Assembly (NCBI GenBank): GCA_016792805.1 | Contig: JAEUHX010000029.1 | Location: forward strand, 1-64,000 | Direction of reading: 5' to 3' | Source of the DNA: Planctomycetota bacterium | GTDB lineage: Bacteria; Planctomycetota; UBA1135; JACQFD01 | Length of the DNA: 64,000 bases | Shown here: positions 36,541 through 45,636 of the stretch, one piece after another | Numbering within the stretch: position 1 is the first letter of the stretch | How the letters are laid out: each line of letters opens with the position of its first letter | The notes under the pieces: model-generated | Seen by the model: the letters and a program-made list of their open reading frames with translations, nothing else | Told to the model about the DNA's origin: nothing | The model's database searches: none | Program-made: the position numbers and the translations under genes

Positions 36541-37859
36541 AGGACTTCCTCCGCCCCATCGTCCCGAGGCTCGGCCGGCGGAAACTGAAGCGCGCCGAGG
36601 TGCTCCGGCTCCGAGAGGGCTCCCGACTGCGACAGCTCGCCGGCAAGGCTCACCCATCCCGCCTCGGCGCCCACCAATCGATTTCGGATCCGCTGCAGCG
36701 CCATCTCGGCGGCGCCACGAAGCTCCTTGCCGCGATCCTTCGAACGTTCGATTTGTTGCAGAGGCTCCACGGCCGCCGCGGTGCCGCACCGCGCCAAAGC
36801 AGATACCGCCGCCCGCTGCACGGCCTCGCTGCTCTCATCAAGCATCGCGAGCGCGTAGGGTTCCATGAACTCCCCAAGAATGCGTGCGAGGGTCTTGAGG
36901 TCTGAGGCCGAGAATCGCCGTTGGCGAACCCATTCCTCCATCACGGTCCGAACGTCCCTTCGATCTGTAAGTTCCTGAACTTCCAGCGCTCTCGCCCGGT
37001 ACTCAGGCTCAAGCTCAAGAATCTCGGCCGTCAGCTCGGCCCAGCCGTCGAAGGGGTGCGAGAGAAGCATGCGCAATGCGCGAAGCCGCGGCTCCATGGC
37101 GAGGTCGCGATCCACAGCGAGAGATCGCAATAGATGCAACCCCCCATCGCCTGCCAGGGCGGCGCCCTCGAGCCGAACAGCCGGATGCGGATCAGCCATG
37201 GCAGCCTCGATCGCCTCCTGCGCGGTCGCGGTGCCCGCTGCGTACGAGTGAAGACATAGAAGGCTGCTGACTCTCACTCGAGGATCCGAATCCGTGCGCA
37301 CGCTGTCGAGGAGAGACTCGGCCGCATGCGCCGCACGAGCGGAAAGCTGATCATAACACTTCGCCATCGACCGCGCGGCGCCGCCGATGCGCTCGGCATT
37401 CATCGGCCTCGTAACCGGAACGATCAGCTCGCCCCCGCGCACCGCGGCGGCCGCCTGGAGCATCCAAGCACGCTGCTCCGCTCCCAGCATGCCCAAGCAC
37501 TGCGCCTGCGGCCCTACAACCCGAAACGCATGATCGAAGGGCCCATCTCCTGTGAGATGGTCTCTCAGGGCCTCCTCCTCGTCGGCAGGTCGGATCACAA
37601 CATCTCTTGGAATCGACGGAGAGTCTGCACTCATTGCGATCGCACGGAGCGAGCAGACGGCGGCGCTTCCTGAATTCTTGAAGGCTCCGGCTTGAATCTT
37701 GATTCTCACTTCTCCAACGGAGCCCACGATTTCGTTCGTCCTTCGTACGACCCTCGGGTTCACTTTCCAGCCGAGAGATTCGGCCGCCTCCAGCAAAGGA
37801 TGCGCCGAAGCTCGCCGCAGGCGCCATGCCGAGATGAGTTGCAACAATCGGCTCAGCAT
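36537..37859 (-). CDS. HEAT-repeat family protein, array member 1a, next to Hsp70
   Basis: A 440-residue member. The N-terminus (MLSRLLQLISAWRLRRAS) is only weakly hydrophobic, so this one may be peripheral and not membrane-spanning. The middle domain has GSVGEVRIKIQAGAFKNSGS and GPFDHAFRVVGPQAQCLGML. The repeats include PAVRLEGAALAGDGGLHLLR and VQRAAVSALARCGTAAAVEP. The tail has GWVSLAGELSQSGALSEPE. I chose the ATG at 37857-37859, preceded by GAGGGA; a TTG at 37880 would add seven residues. It lies 37 nt downstream of the Hsp70 gene and probably shares its transcript. Confidence 0.8.
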   Translation of the reverse strand: MLSRLLQLISAWRLRRASAHPLLEAAESLGWKVNPRVVRRTNEIVGSVGEVRIKIQAGAFKNSGSAAVCSLRAIAMSADSPSIPRDVVIRPADEEEALRDHLTGDGPFDHAFRVVGPQAQCLGMLGAEQRAWMLQAAAAVRGGELIVPVTRPMNAERIGGAARSMAKCYDQLSARAAHAAESLLDSVRTDSDPRVRVSSLLCLHSYAAGTATAQEAIEAAMADPHPAVRLEGAALAGDGGLHLLRSLAVDRDLAMEPRLRALRMLLSHPFDGWAELTAEILELEPEYRARALEVQELTDRRDVRTVMEEWVRQRRFSASDLKTLARILGEFMEPYALAMLDESSEAVQRAAVSALARCGTAAAVEPLQQIERSKDRGKELRGAAEMALQRIRNRLVGAEAGWVSLAGELSQSGALSEPEHLGALQFPPAEPRDDGAEEVL

Positions 37860-37896
37860 CTTCGATCCCTCAACCGACAATCCCCAATGCCTATTC

Positions 37897-39603
37897 TCAT
37901 AAGAGCCTCACCACGGGGTGCCCGTCCAATAGCAATTTTCGGCTCAGCAGATCCCGCACCGTCGCGATCAGCCAGCGGTCGTCGTTCACGCCGAAGGCGA
38001 TCTCGAGCCTCGGGCGTCGGTCGCTCGGAGGATGGGGCGGATCGAGATATCCGAGCGTCGGGTCCGATTCATTGAGCGGAACGATGACCTTGGACTCGAC
38101 CTGGGGGCCCGTCGGCGACTCCGCTCCGACGCGGTGCACGTGCCCCTGCGCATCCCACACAAATTCGGTAGCGCCGTGGGACTGACCAACTTCACAAATT
38201 ATCAGCTTGAACATGGTCTCGGGCTCGCCGAGAGCACACGTCGGCACGAGCTGGCGCTTCCAGTGCTCGCGCGACGTGGGGAAGCGCGTCCCGCGCGGCA
38301 CGATCACGGTGTATTGAGGCTCCCGCGTTTTTGCGTCGTAGGTCACAAAAGCGTAGTCGTGCACGATGTGATCGCTCAGATTCGCCCGCCCCGCCGCAAA
38401 CACGCAGGCGCCAAAGGCCACCGCCTCGAACGGCTGCCAGGAACGAACACGATCACGGCCGAAGCGCGACTCGATACGCGGAAAAATTCCGGGGAGAAGC
38501 GTTGAGCCGCCGACCATCAGCACATCCTGAATCGCATTCTGCGTGATCCCCATTTGTGAAGCCTGCTGCAGCACGCTCTCTACGCAGTCATCAAGTAATC
38601 CGTACACGCCGCGCACTCGCAACACTTCCACCAGATCGTCGCGTGTGAAATCGAGCTTCGACAGCAGCTCGCGCGAGGCGCTTCCGAGCGAAGCCAGCTC
38701 CTCGGGAAGCACAGTGAAAGAAGCGGTCGGCGCGAAGAAGAGCGCCTCCTTCACGCGACGAGACTCCTGCAGCATCAGCTTGTAGCGCGCCCGACGCGCC
38801 GGATCATCGGGCTCCCGCTCCAGCGGCACGCCTAATCGGCGCCCGAGCTCAGCGAGAAGCCACCGATCGACAAAAGTGCCTCCCACGGGGCGCCCCGATT
38901 TGGCGATCACCCGTGAATGCCCCGCATCCAACGACTCCCGCGACATCTGTGCGAGCGCCACATGGAGCGTGCCGCCGCCGAAATCCACCAAAAGAACGAG
39001 GCGGTCGGAGGTGAGGCTCAGCCCGTAGCCTGTCGCCGCGGCAATCGGCTCGTCGACAAACTTGACTTTTTGGATGCCGAGCAGCTTGGCTATCTGTTGC
39101 AATTCCGCCCGATAGGTCTCGAACGCCTCCACGGGCGCCGTCAATGCAACATCACGAATCCGCTCCCCGGTCACATGCTGCACTTCCGCCAGCAACTCGC
39201 GAGTGAACATCCGGGCGACGTCGCGCGCCGTGTAGCTTTGCGAGCCGGCGCGCACGAGCGGCCGCAGCGCCTCCCGCTCGAGGAACAGCTTGAAACTCGG
39301 CGCGAAGGCCGGGCTCACAAAGCTCTCGTTCTCCTCGAGCGCCGGCCGGCCGATGATCGCTTGCTTTCCCCAGAAGAAGCGCCGCGAGACCGCGGGCCAC
39401 GCCCCGATGCGCGTCCACAGATCGCGAGCGCCGAGCACCTGGGTGGCCGACGGAATGAGGCGCGAACCCTCGAGCGGATCGCCGCTCCCGCCAGGCTTGC
39501 GACAGATGCGCGGCATCTCGAGCAGCCGCGGCTGCCCGGTGGCGTCGTCCCAACGCGCGACACGGGTATGCGTGGTCCCGAGATCGATCGACCAACCGGA
39601 CAT
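37897..39603 (-). CDS. Hsp70-family chaperone-like ATPase heading the HEAT array
   Basis: A 568-residue protein with the Hsp70 nucleotide-binding domain: phosphate-1 SIDLGTTHTRVARW, phosphate-2 VLLVDFGGGTLHVALAQ, the FVDEPIAAATGYG segment and adenosine motif VLMVGGSTLLPGIFPRIESR. After about residue 395 a short beta-rich segment like the substrate-binding domain follows (YTVIVPRGTRFPTSREHWKR), but there is no full helical lid or DnaK-type C-terminal tail. It differs from housekeeping DnaK, and no dnaJ or grpE gene is near. It is the first gene of the co-directional HEAT array, which suggests a functional link. The ATG at 39601-39603 precedes the phosphate loop at once. Confidence 0.88.
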   Translation of the reverse strand: MSGWSIDLGTTHTRVARWDDATGQPRLLEMPRICRKPGGSGDPLEGSRLIPSATQVLGARDLWTRIGAWPAVSRRFFWGKQAIIGRPALEENESFVSPAFAPSFKLFLEREALRPLVRAGSQSYTARDVARMFTRELLAEVQHVTGERIRDVALTAPVEAFETYRAELQQIAKLLGIQKVKFVDEPIAAATGYGLSLTSDRLVLLVDFGGGTLHVALAQMSRESLDAGHSRVIAKSGRPVGGTFVDRWLLAELGRRLGVPLEREPDDPARRARYKLMLQESRRVKEALFFAPTASFTVLPEELASLGSASRELLSKLDFTRDDLVEVLRVRGVYGLLDDCVESVLQQASQMGITQNAIQDVLMVGGSTLLPGIFPRIESRFGRDRVRSWQPFEAVAFGACVFAAGRANLSDHIVHDYAFVTYDAKTREPQYTVIVPRGTRFPTSREHWKRQLVPTCALGEPETMFKLIICEVGQSHGATEFVWDAQGHVHRVGAESPTGPQVESKVIVPLNESDPTLGYLDPPHPPSDRRPRLEIAFGVNDDRWLIATVRDLLSRKLLLDGHPVVRLL

Positions 39604-39712
39604 GGGCCCCGCAGTGTAGCAGAGAGAAACCACGCCCCCGCGGTGCGCTGCCGGCTCTCGAACCCGCGCTCCACGGAGTTCAGCAACCCCCCGCATCCCG
39701 AGCGAGCCCCCA

Positions 39713-42339
39713 ATTGCCGCGCTGAGCTACTTCCGTGGCGCGTTCTCACTCTTTGGGTTCCTCTCTCTTTGCCTCAGCGCCCTCGGCGGCATCGGCGCGG
39801 CGTTCCTCGCGCAGCAGTTCCCGCTTGAGACCTGTCCCACGCTCCAGGCTCCAGTTCAGTCGATCGCTGGCGATGTGAACGGCGATGGACGGCCCGATGT
39901 CGTCGTCCGCAACGTCACGACGCTGCAGACGCTGCTTGGCGGCGCGAACGGGCCGCTGCAGTCCGGGATCTCAGGCGGCTCGCAGTTCGCAACTCTCGAC
40001 TTCAGGTTCGAAGATGTGAATCTCGACGGAAAGTCGACCTTATTGCAACACAATCGTCGCCGTAGCGCATTCTGGTGCTCACGGGCAACGGCGCGGGCAC
40101 CTTTGCGGCACCGACAGTGTCGCAGATGACCACGACCCCCGGAATCGCCGTGCGCATCGAAGAGGCCCATCTCCAGGGCATCGGACGGCCAGATACTGTA
40201 GCAGTCCAGCAATCGCGACTCTCCGTTCTGCTCCATCAGCCCGACTTCACCTATCAGCTGACATAGAACAGCCCGCATACCTATGTCGGGCTGAGCGATG
40301 TCGCCATCGGCGACATGGATGGAGACATTACTCCGCATCTTGTGGCGATTGCCGATGGCATCGTCGCTACGCACTTGAACGATGGGACGGGCTCGCTCCC
40401 GAATACGGCGCTCTCCTGACTGCCGTTGCTTGGGATCCTCCCGGTGCACCGCGGCGTGCTCTCGGACGTCACCGATGACGGGAACCTCGATCTGTGCATT
40501 ATCTTCGTCGACACAGAAGGCGTAGCTTCCTTGAATGTTCATGCACACAACGGAGGCTACTCCCTCCTGCCGCCGTCGCTCAGCATTCCGACCGTCGTGC
40601 CGAATGCGCTCGCGAGGCGCGATCTGAATGGGGACGGACGGATCGACTTCGTCATGACAAGCGACGCCGCACAACAATTAATCACCTATCTCTCTACTGC
40701 TGACCAAGGGATTGCCGAGTCGACTCCCGTCCGCATTCCGATCTCCGGCAATGCGGGAAGGCTACTATTGGGAGGGCTCGAAGATCTCGATCTCGACGGT
40801 GGCGCCGATGCCGTGATGACGGTCCAAGGCCAGAACTCCTTGCTGGTCGTTCGGCGCGAGCCGAAAGGCGACTGGGTTCGACCGATCGACCTTCCATTCG
40901 CCGACGCCGGGCCAGAGATCTCGCTCGGAAACCTCGATCGCGACGGCGCGGTGGAAGCGTCCGCGATCAACCCCAGTGGCAGCGAGCTGCCGCTCCTGTG
41001 GGGATTTGGGGCCGGCAACTTTGCGCTCGCTTCGACTGTGGCTCTCCCGAGCCCTGGCACAGAAGCGCTCATGGCCGACCTCAATCAAGATGACCAGCTC
41101 GATGTCGTCGTGAACTCGATGCAGGGCGGTTGTGGCCTTTTATTACTCATGGGCGACGGCGCTAGTGGGGCGTAGCTCGATCAGAAACTCTCGTATTTTG
41201 AAAACGACGGTGTGCTGACAAGCACGGCCATCGCGGATCCCGGCGGAGATGGGTGCTTGGATCTCGCTCCGGGGTTATCACTGAAGCCGATCGGCATCGG
41301 CGGTCGGATTGTGGTATCTCGCGGCACATCGAAGGGCTTCAAGCCTCCATCAATCGCAACCGCTCCTGCTTCTGTGAGAAAGCTGCCCGCGGGAGACATC
41401 GACGGCGACGGATCCGAGGATGTGCTCGACGTCGTGGCGGGTTCCTCACAGATTCACATCTGGTAGCCGGAAGGCGGAGGGCTGGCCTCCATGGCGCCGT
41501 GCGTGTAGAACCTGATGCACTTGAGCAGCGGCGCCCTCGGCGATCTCAATGGAGTCGGCCGCGATGATCTACTCGTGTCTGATCCACAGAAAGATTGCGA
41601 GTGGGTCGCGCGGGGTGCAGCCAACGGATTCCTCGGGGCGCAGCAGCGAAGCACCGGATTTGTATTTGGCGGCGGCGCGCGTATCGCCTGTGCGGATGTC
41701 GACGCCGATGGCTTCCGCGACACGCTCGTCGCGTTGAAGACGGGCGCCGTGATGCGGGGCGACGGCGCGGGCAGCCTCTCGAAGGCGATTGGTGCATTCG
41801 GCTCCAGTATTGGTGATGACCACTTGGTCGATTTCGCTGCGGGCGGCGCGCTTGATCTCGTCGGCATCGATTCCGAAGGACGGCTCGCAACATACCTCAA
41901 TTTGCGCGTGGCTCCTTCGAGCACCGCCGCCGTCGGATACGGGAGCTACGGCTGCTGGAGCCAGCTCGGTGTGACGGCGAATCAGCCGCCAAAAGTCGGC
42001 AGCTCAGCGTCTCGGATCACTGCAACCAGCGCTCCTCGCAAGAGTGCGGGAATGTTGATCTTGTCCGACGCCGGGTCTGAGATCGCCCTCGACCCCTTCT
42101 TCCTCGCCGTAGCACTTCACGTTGATTGGATGCAAGCGCACCAAGTCGCAGCAGCAGCCCTCTTCACGGACCATGTGGGGACCGTCTCAGCACACCTGCC
42201 GATTCCCAATGCGCCTTCGCTCGTGAATGCTCACATCTGGGCTCAGCCGCTCTTTGCCGAGTCGGTCGGCTATCGGTGCGGCAGCTCGCCGTACTACCTG
42301 ACGACGGGTAGAGCTGTGAAATTCACGATTTTCCCGTAG
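39713..42339 (+). pseudogene. Decayed secreted FG-GAP/VCBS repeat protein
   Basis: A signal-peptide-like stretch (FSLFGFLSLCLSALGGIGA) and FG-GAP loops (DVNGDGRPDV, DLNGDGRIDF, DIDGDGSEDV) run through the region. No good start codon precedes it; an ATT stands where a start might have been. One frameshift lies near 40040, and after it a single frame is broken by six stops: TAG at 40063, 40264, 41173, 41464 and 41506, and TGA at 40417. Similarity and codon pattern continue across each. The C-terminal 140 residues match the domain that ends the intact protein at 49.3-52.0 kb (PNAPSLVNAHIWAQPLF here, PDAPALSGLTLVAQAF there). Confidence 0.8.
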
Positions 42340-42490
42340 CCGTTCGTTGGAAGGCCAATTCCGGCGCTTCTCGTCCTCTTTGCGCGATCTCGTGGTCGGA
42401 CCGCATCGACGTAGCTCCTTGGCTACGCCCGCGACGGTCCTCCTCGATCGCGCCCAAAGCCCTAGCGCTCGCCTTTCGGAACTCTCTTGC

Positions 42491-42535
42491 CACTGGCTAT
42501 GCGCAGAGTCGAGATGGCATATCCTATTGCCAGTG
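42491..42535 (+). promoter_or_regulatory. Inverted repeat covering the ECF sigma start codon
   Basis: CACTGGCTAT at 42491-42500 and ATTGCCAGTG at 42526-42535 are complementary with one mismatch and are 25 nt apart. The right arm contains the GTG start codon of the sigma factor. A hairpin in the mRNA could hide the start; a protein operator is the alternative. No good ribosome binding site is seen before the GTG. Confidence 0.5.
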
Positions 42536-43108
42536 AGCGAACGCAGCGTCCAGGCAACGACGATCCTTCTGCGCCGAATGCGCGCAGGAGACTCTGCTGC
42601 ATCGGCAGAGTTCTTGGCCCACGTTCTCGGGGAGCTGAAGGAGCTGGCTCGGAGCAAGCTCGCACGGGAACGCGCGGGACATACTCTCCAGCCGACGGCC
42701 CTCATCAACGAGGCCTGGCTGCGGCTCGGCGCTGGCACCAGCCTCGATGTGCACGACCGCGCCGAATTTCTTGGAATCGCGGCCCACGCCATGCGGGAGG
42801 TGCTCGTCGATCACGCGCGTTCCAAGCGCGCAGGAAAGAGAGGTGGCGGGCGAAAGAGGGTGACCCTCGATGTCTCGAGCATGGAGATGGCCCCCGCCGA
42901 CTCCAGCCTCGATGTCCTCGATTTGCACGAAGCTCTCGAGAAGCTCTCAGACGAAGACGCCGAGCTTGCACGTATTGTTGAACTTCGATATTTCGGTGGT
43001 CTCACATTGGAAGAAACAAGCCAACTGCTCGGAAAGTCGCTGAGTCAAGTCCACCGCGCATGGCTCGTGGCTCGCGGTTGGCTACACCGAAGGCTTGCGG
43101 GAATCTAA
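42533..43108 (+). CDS. ECF-type RNA polymerase sigma factor
   Basis: A 191-residue sigma factor of the planctomycete-type ECF group. Region 2 holds AEFLAHVLGELKELARSKLA and the family stretch LQPTALINEAWLRLG; region 4 holds VELRYFGGLTLEETSQLLGK then SLSQVHRAWLVARGWLHRRL, a helix-turn-helix for -35 recognition. The GTG at 42533 begins right before the family's usual start (SERSVQATTILLRRM). The kinase gene follows after 16 nt. In this group the sigma factor is usually controlled by its partner kinase in place of an anti-sigma factor; that is general knowledge and not shown here. Confidence 0.88.
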   Translation: MSERSVQATTILLRRMRAGDSAASAEFLAHVLGELKELARSKLARERAGHTLQPTALINEAWLRLGAGTSLDVHDRAEFLGIAAHAMREVLVDHARSKRAGKRGGGRKRVTLDVSSMEMAPADSSLDVLDLHEALEKLSDEDAELARIVELRYFGGLTLEETSQLLGKSLSQVHRAWLVARGWLHRRLAGI

Positions 43109-43124
43109 GGAGTCCGGGTCCACC

Positions 43125-45467
43125 ATGCCACACTTCGCGAGAGTGCGTGAGCTATTGGAGGCAGCACTCCAGCGGCCGGAGAATGAGCGGGATGCGTTTC
43201 TGGCTGCAGCAGCGCGAGGCGACGACGCATTGCTGAACGAAATGCGCTCACTTCTAGAACATGTGAACTTGAGCGGCGGCTTCCTGGAGCAAACGGAGCC
43301 ATGTGATCCGCTTAATGAGTTCGTGCCCGGTACGATGGTCGGAGGCTTTCGAGTGGTCCGATTGCTAGGCCGGGGAGGCGCTTCGGAAGTATATGAAGCG
43401 GAGCAGAGAGAGCCGAAACGTGCGGTCGCGCTCAAAGTGAGTTCGAGAGTCCTCTCCGGATCAGAGCTGCACCGCTTTCGACGCGAGAGCGAATTATTGG
43501 CTAGGCTTCGCCACCCCAATGTCGCATCGGTGTACGCAGCCGGAATTGAGGAATCCCCCACGGCCGGTCGCGCTGCCGCATTCCCATGGATCGCCATCGA
43601 ACTCGTGGAGCGGCCGCGCACGATCCTGGAGTACTCGCAGGGCGAGAAGCTTGAGATACGGCAGCGTTTATTCCTCTTTCTTCAAGCATGCGACGCCGTT
43701 GCCCATGCTCACGCAAAGAGCATTATTCACCGCGATCTCAAGCCAGGGAATCTGCTCGTCGATCCAACGGGCCGCCTCCGCGTGATCGACTTCGGCATCG
43801 CGCGTGAGGTGGCAGCACCGCGCACTGACTACAAAGGGACACTTCCGAGCCAGGTCTTAGGAACTCTCGGATATATGAGCCCAGAACAGTGGAGAGGCGA
43901 CGCAGATGCAATCGACGCGCGTACAGACGTGTATTCTCTCGGGGTCGTGCTTTTCGAAATCTTGACGGGCGAACTCCCGATCGCCGTTGACAAACGATCG
44001 TGGACTCAGATTGCGATCGATGCGGAGACCACGCCGCCAAGGCGGCTGCGTGATTTGCAATCGAATGCACCTGCCGATCTGGAAGCCATCATACAAAAAT
44101 CGCTACGCAAAGCCCCCGCCGACCGCTACGAGACGGTGTCCGCACTTGCGGCCGATATTCGACGCTACCTTGAGAACCGCCCGATCGAGGCACGTGACGC
44201 AGGCGCCGTCTACACTCTGAGATTGCTTGCGCGCAGGCACCGGTGGGCCTTCACCGGCTTCTCCGTTGCGGGAGCTTCGCTTGCAGTAGGAACTATTGTC
44301 AGCTCCACCTTCGGATTCCGTGCTGCGCGAGAGAATCGGAGAAGTGCACAGCTCTTCACGACTCTTCTCGAGCGCAGTATGGAGTCGACTTTTGATCTCG
44401 CGCCGCGGATCCAAAACCTCTCTGGAGGAACCGCGATTGCAAGAGTTCAAATCGAGCGCGCTACAGCGGATTTGGAAAAGCTCGAAATTCTCGCGGAGGG
44501 AAGCGCCGACGTCGTGGCGCATCTCGCCCGCGCTCGCATTCGATTAGGAGATATCCTGGGCAATTCAACTTTTGCAAATCTCGGCGACGCAAGTGGCGCG
44601 GATGTTCAGTATCGAAAAGCAATGGCTGGGCTCGAAGCGGCAGGAGGAGGAAGTTCGGTGAATCCAGAGGTTCGCATTGCATCCGGAATCGTTGAGCGAC
44701 GCCTCTCCAACGCAGCCCTGCAGAGGGCGGATCTCGAGGCCGCGATCCGCCACGCAGCTCGCGCTCTCGAGATTCTCTCGGAGTTCGAACATAGCCAGCA
44801 GCCCGATCTCTTGTCGCTCATCGAAGTCGCCTTTGCCCATGACGCACTTGCGGTCGTACTGGCAAAGAATGGGAATGCGGCCGAATCACTTCGCCACGCG
44901 TCCGAGTACTACCGGCGCATCGAGAACTTGGCTTCAAAGCACCCCTACCACGCAGGGCTGAGGCACCAGCTCGCCCATGTGTACGATCGAAAGGCGGCGC
45001 TCGCTTTCTCGGGAAAGAAATATGGCGAGGCTGTGATTTTGTATGAGAAGGTGCGCGACGTCTATTCGCAGCTTTCGCAGGATCAGCCTGAGTCGGGCTT
45101 CTATCGGCTCCGCGCCGCGCAAGCACAGATGTGGGTGGGCAGTTCGAAGTTGCTGGACGGCCAAGCGGAGCAGGCGGCGAAAACACTCGACTCCGCCCGG
45201 CTGGAGCTGATCGGTGCAGCCGACCGCGATCCCCTCAATTCGCAAGTACCACCGCTTCTGATCAATACTCTCTATATGTTGGGCAACGCGCTTCGTAGTA
45301 CTCCAGAGACACGGCATGACGAGCTGGCCCTCACCTACTATCGCGAAGCACTCGCTCGCGTCGCGGCCTTGGAAGTGGCCGGCAAGCTCACCAAGGCCCA
45401 GGAATCGTTTCGAGCCCAGATCCAACAAAAGATCGCTGAATGCGAGTCAAATCTCGAGGGTCGATAG
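43125..45467 (+). CDS. Membrane Ser/Thr protein kinase with TPR-like C-terminal region
   Basis: A 780-residue kinase. Residues about 70-350 form the kinase domain: glycine loop LGRGGASEVYEA (81-92), catalytic Lys in VALKV (104), HRDLKPGNLL (202-211), DFG (222-224) and MSPEQW in the activation segment. One membrane helix lies at about 374-397 (WAFTGFSVAGASLAVGTIVS). The rest is alpha-helical with TPR-like repeats and would face the outside. All catalytic residues are present. It directly follows the ECF sigma gene, an arrangement typical of signal pathways in Planctomycetota. AAGGAG lies upstream of the ATG at 43125. Confidence 0.9.
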   Translation: MPHFARVRELLEAALQRPENERDAFLAAAARGDDALLNEMRSLLEHVNLSGGFLEQTEPCDPLNEFVPGTMVGGFRVVRLLGRGGASEVYEAEQREPKRAVALKVSSRVLSGSELHRFRRESELLARLRHPNVASVYAAGIEESPTAGRAAAFPWIAIELVERPRTILEYSQGEKLEIRQRLFLFLQACDAVAHAHAKSIIHRDLKPGNLLVDPTGRLRVIDFGIAREVAAPRTDYKGTLPSQVLGTLGYMSPEQWRGDADAIDARTDVYSLGVVLFEILTGELPIAVDKRSWTQIAIDAETTPPRRLRDLQSNAPADLEAIIQKSLRKAPADRYETVSALAADIRRYLENRPIEARDAGAVYTLRLLARRHRWAFTGFSVAGASLAVGTIVSSTFGFRAARENRRSAQLFTTLLERSMESTFDLAPRIQNLSGGTAIARVQIERATADLEKLEILAEGSADVVAHLARARIRLGDILGNSTFANLGDASGADVQYRKAMAGLEAAGGGSSVNPEVRIASGIVERRLSNAALQRADLEAAIRHAARALEILSEFEHSQQPDLLSLIEVAFAHDALAVVLAKNGNAAESLRHASEYYRRIENLASKHPYHAGLRHQLAHVYDRKAALAFSGKKYGEAVILYEKVRDVYSQLSQDQPESGFYRLRAAQAQMWVGSSKLLDGQAEQAAKTLDSARLELIGAADRDPLNSQVPPLLINTLYMLGNALRSTPETRHDELALTYYREALARVAALEVAGKLTKAQESFRAQIQQKIAECESNLEGR

Positions 45468-45496
45468 CAGGCGATTGCCACCGGAGTTGCGGTATA

Positions 45497-45520
45497 GGAG
45501 GCGGAGACGTTTCCGCCTCC
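45497..45520. terminator. Possible terminator hairpin after the kinase gene
   Basis: GGAGGCGGA at 45497-45505 pairs exactly with TCCGCCTCC at 45512-45520 around a 6-base loop, 30 nt after the kinase stop. No T-run follows on either strand, so the call as a terminator is tentative. Confidence 0.5.
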
Positions 45521-45636
45521 ACCTACTTCTAGATCCGAGCCATGAGGGCTCGCACGCGCGATTCATGAAACGGACGCGTTGGGAGGCGCGCAGTCGCTCT
45601 TGAACCACACAGCGATTCGTGCAGCTCTCCGAGGGG

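Noticed and set aside
39640-39740. tRNA-like words on the minus strand (TAGCTCAGC and GGTTCGA)
   Set aside because: The two words are about 20 nt too far apart for a class I tRNA, the T-stem and acceptor stem do not pair, and no CCA follows. It may be a chance or very decayed tRNA.
39713-42339. Use of TAG as a sense codon in this organism
   Set aside because: Several intact genes in the window, such as norB and the TPR/FG-GAP gene, end with TAG at the expected place, so recoding across the genome does not fit.
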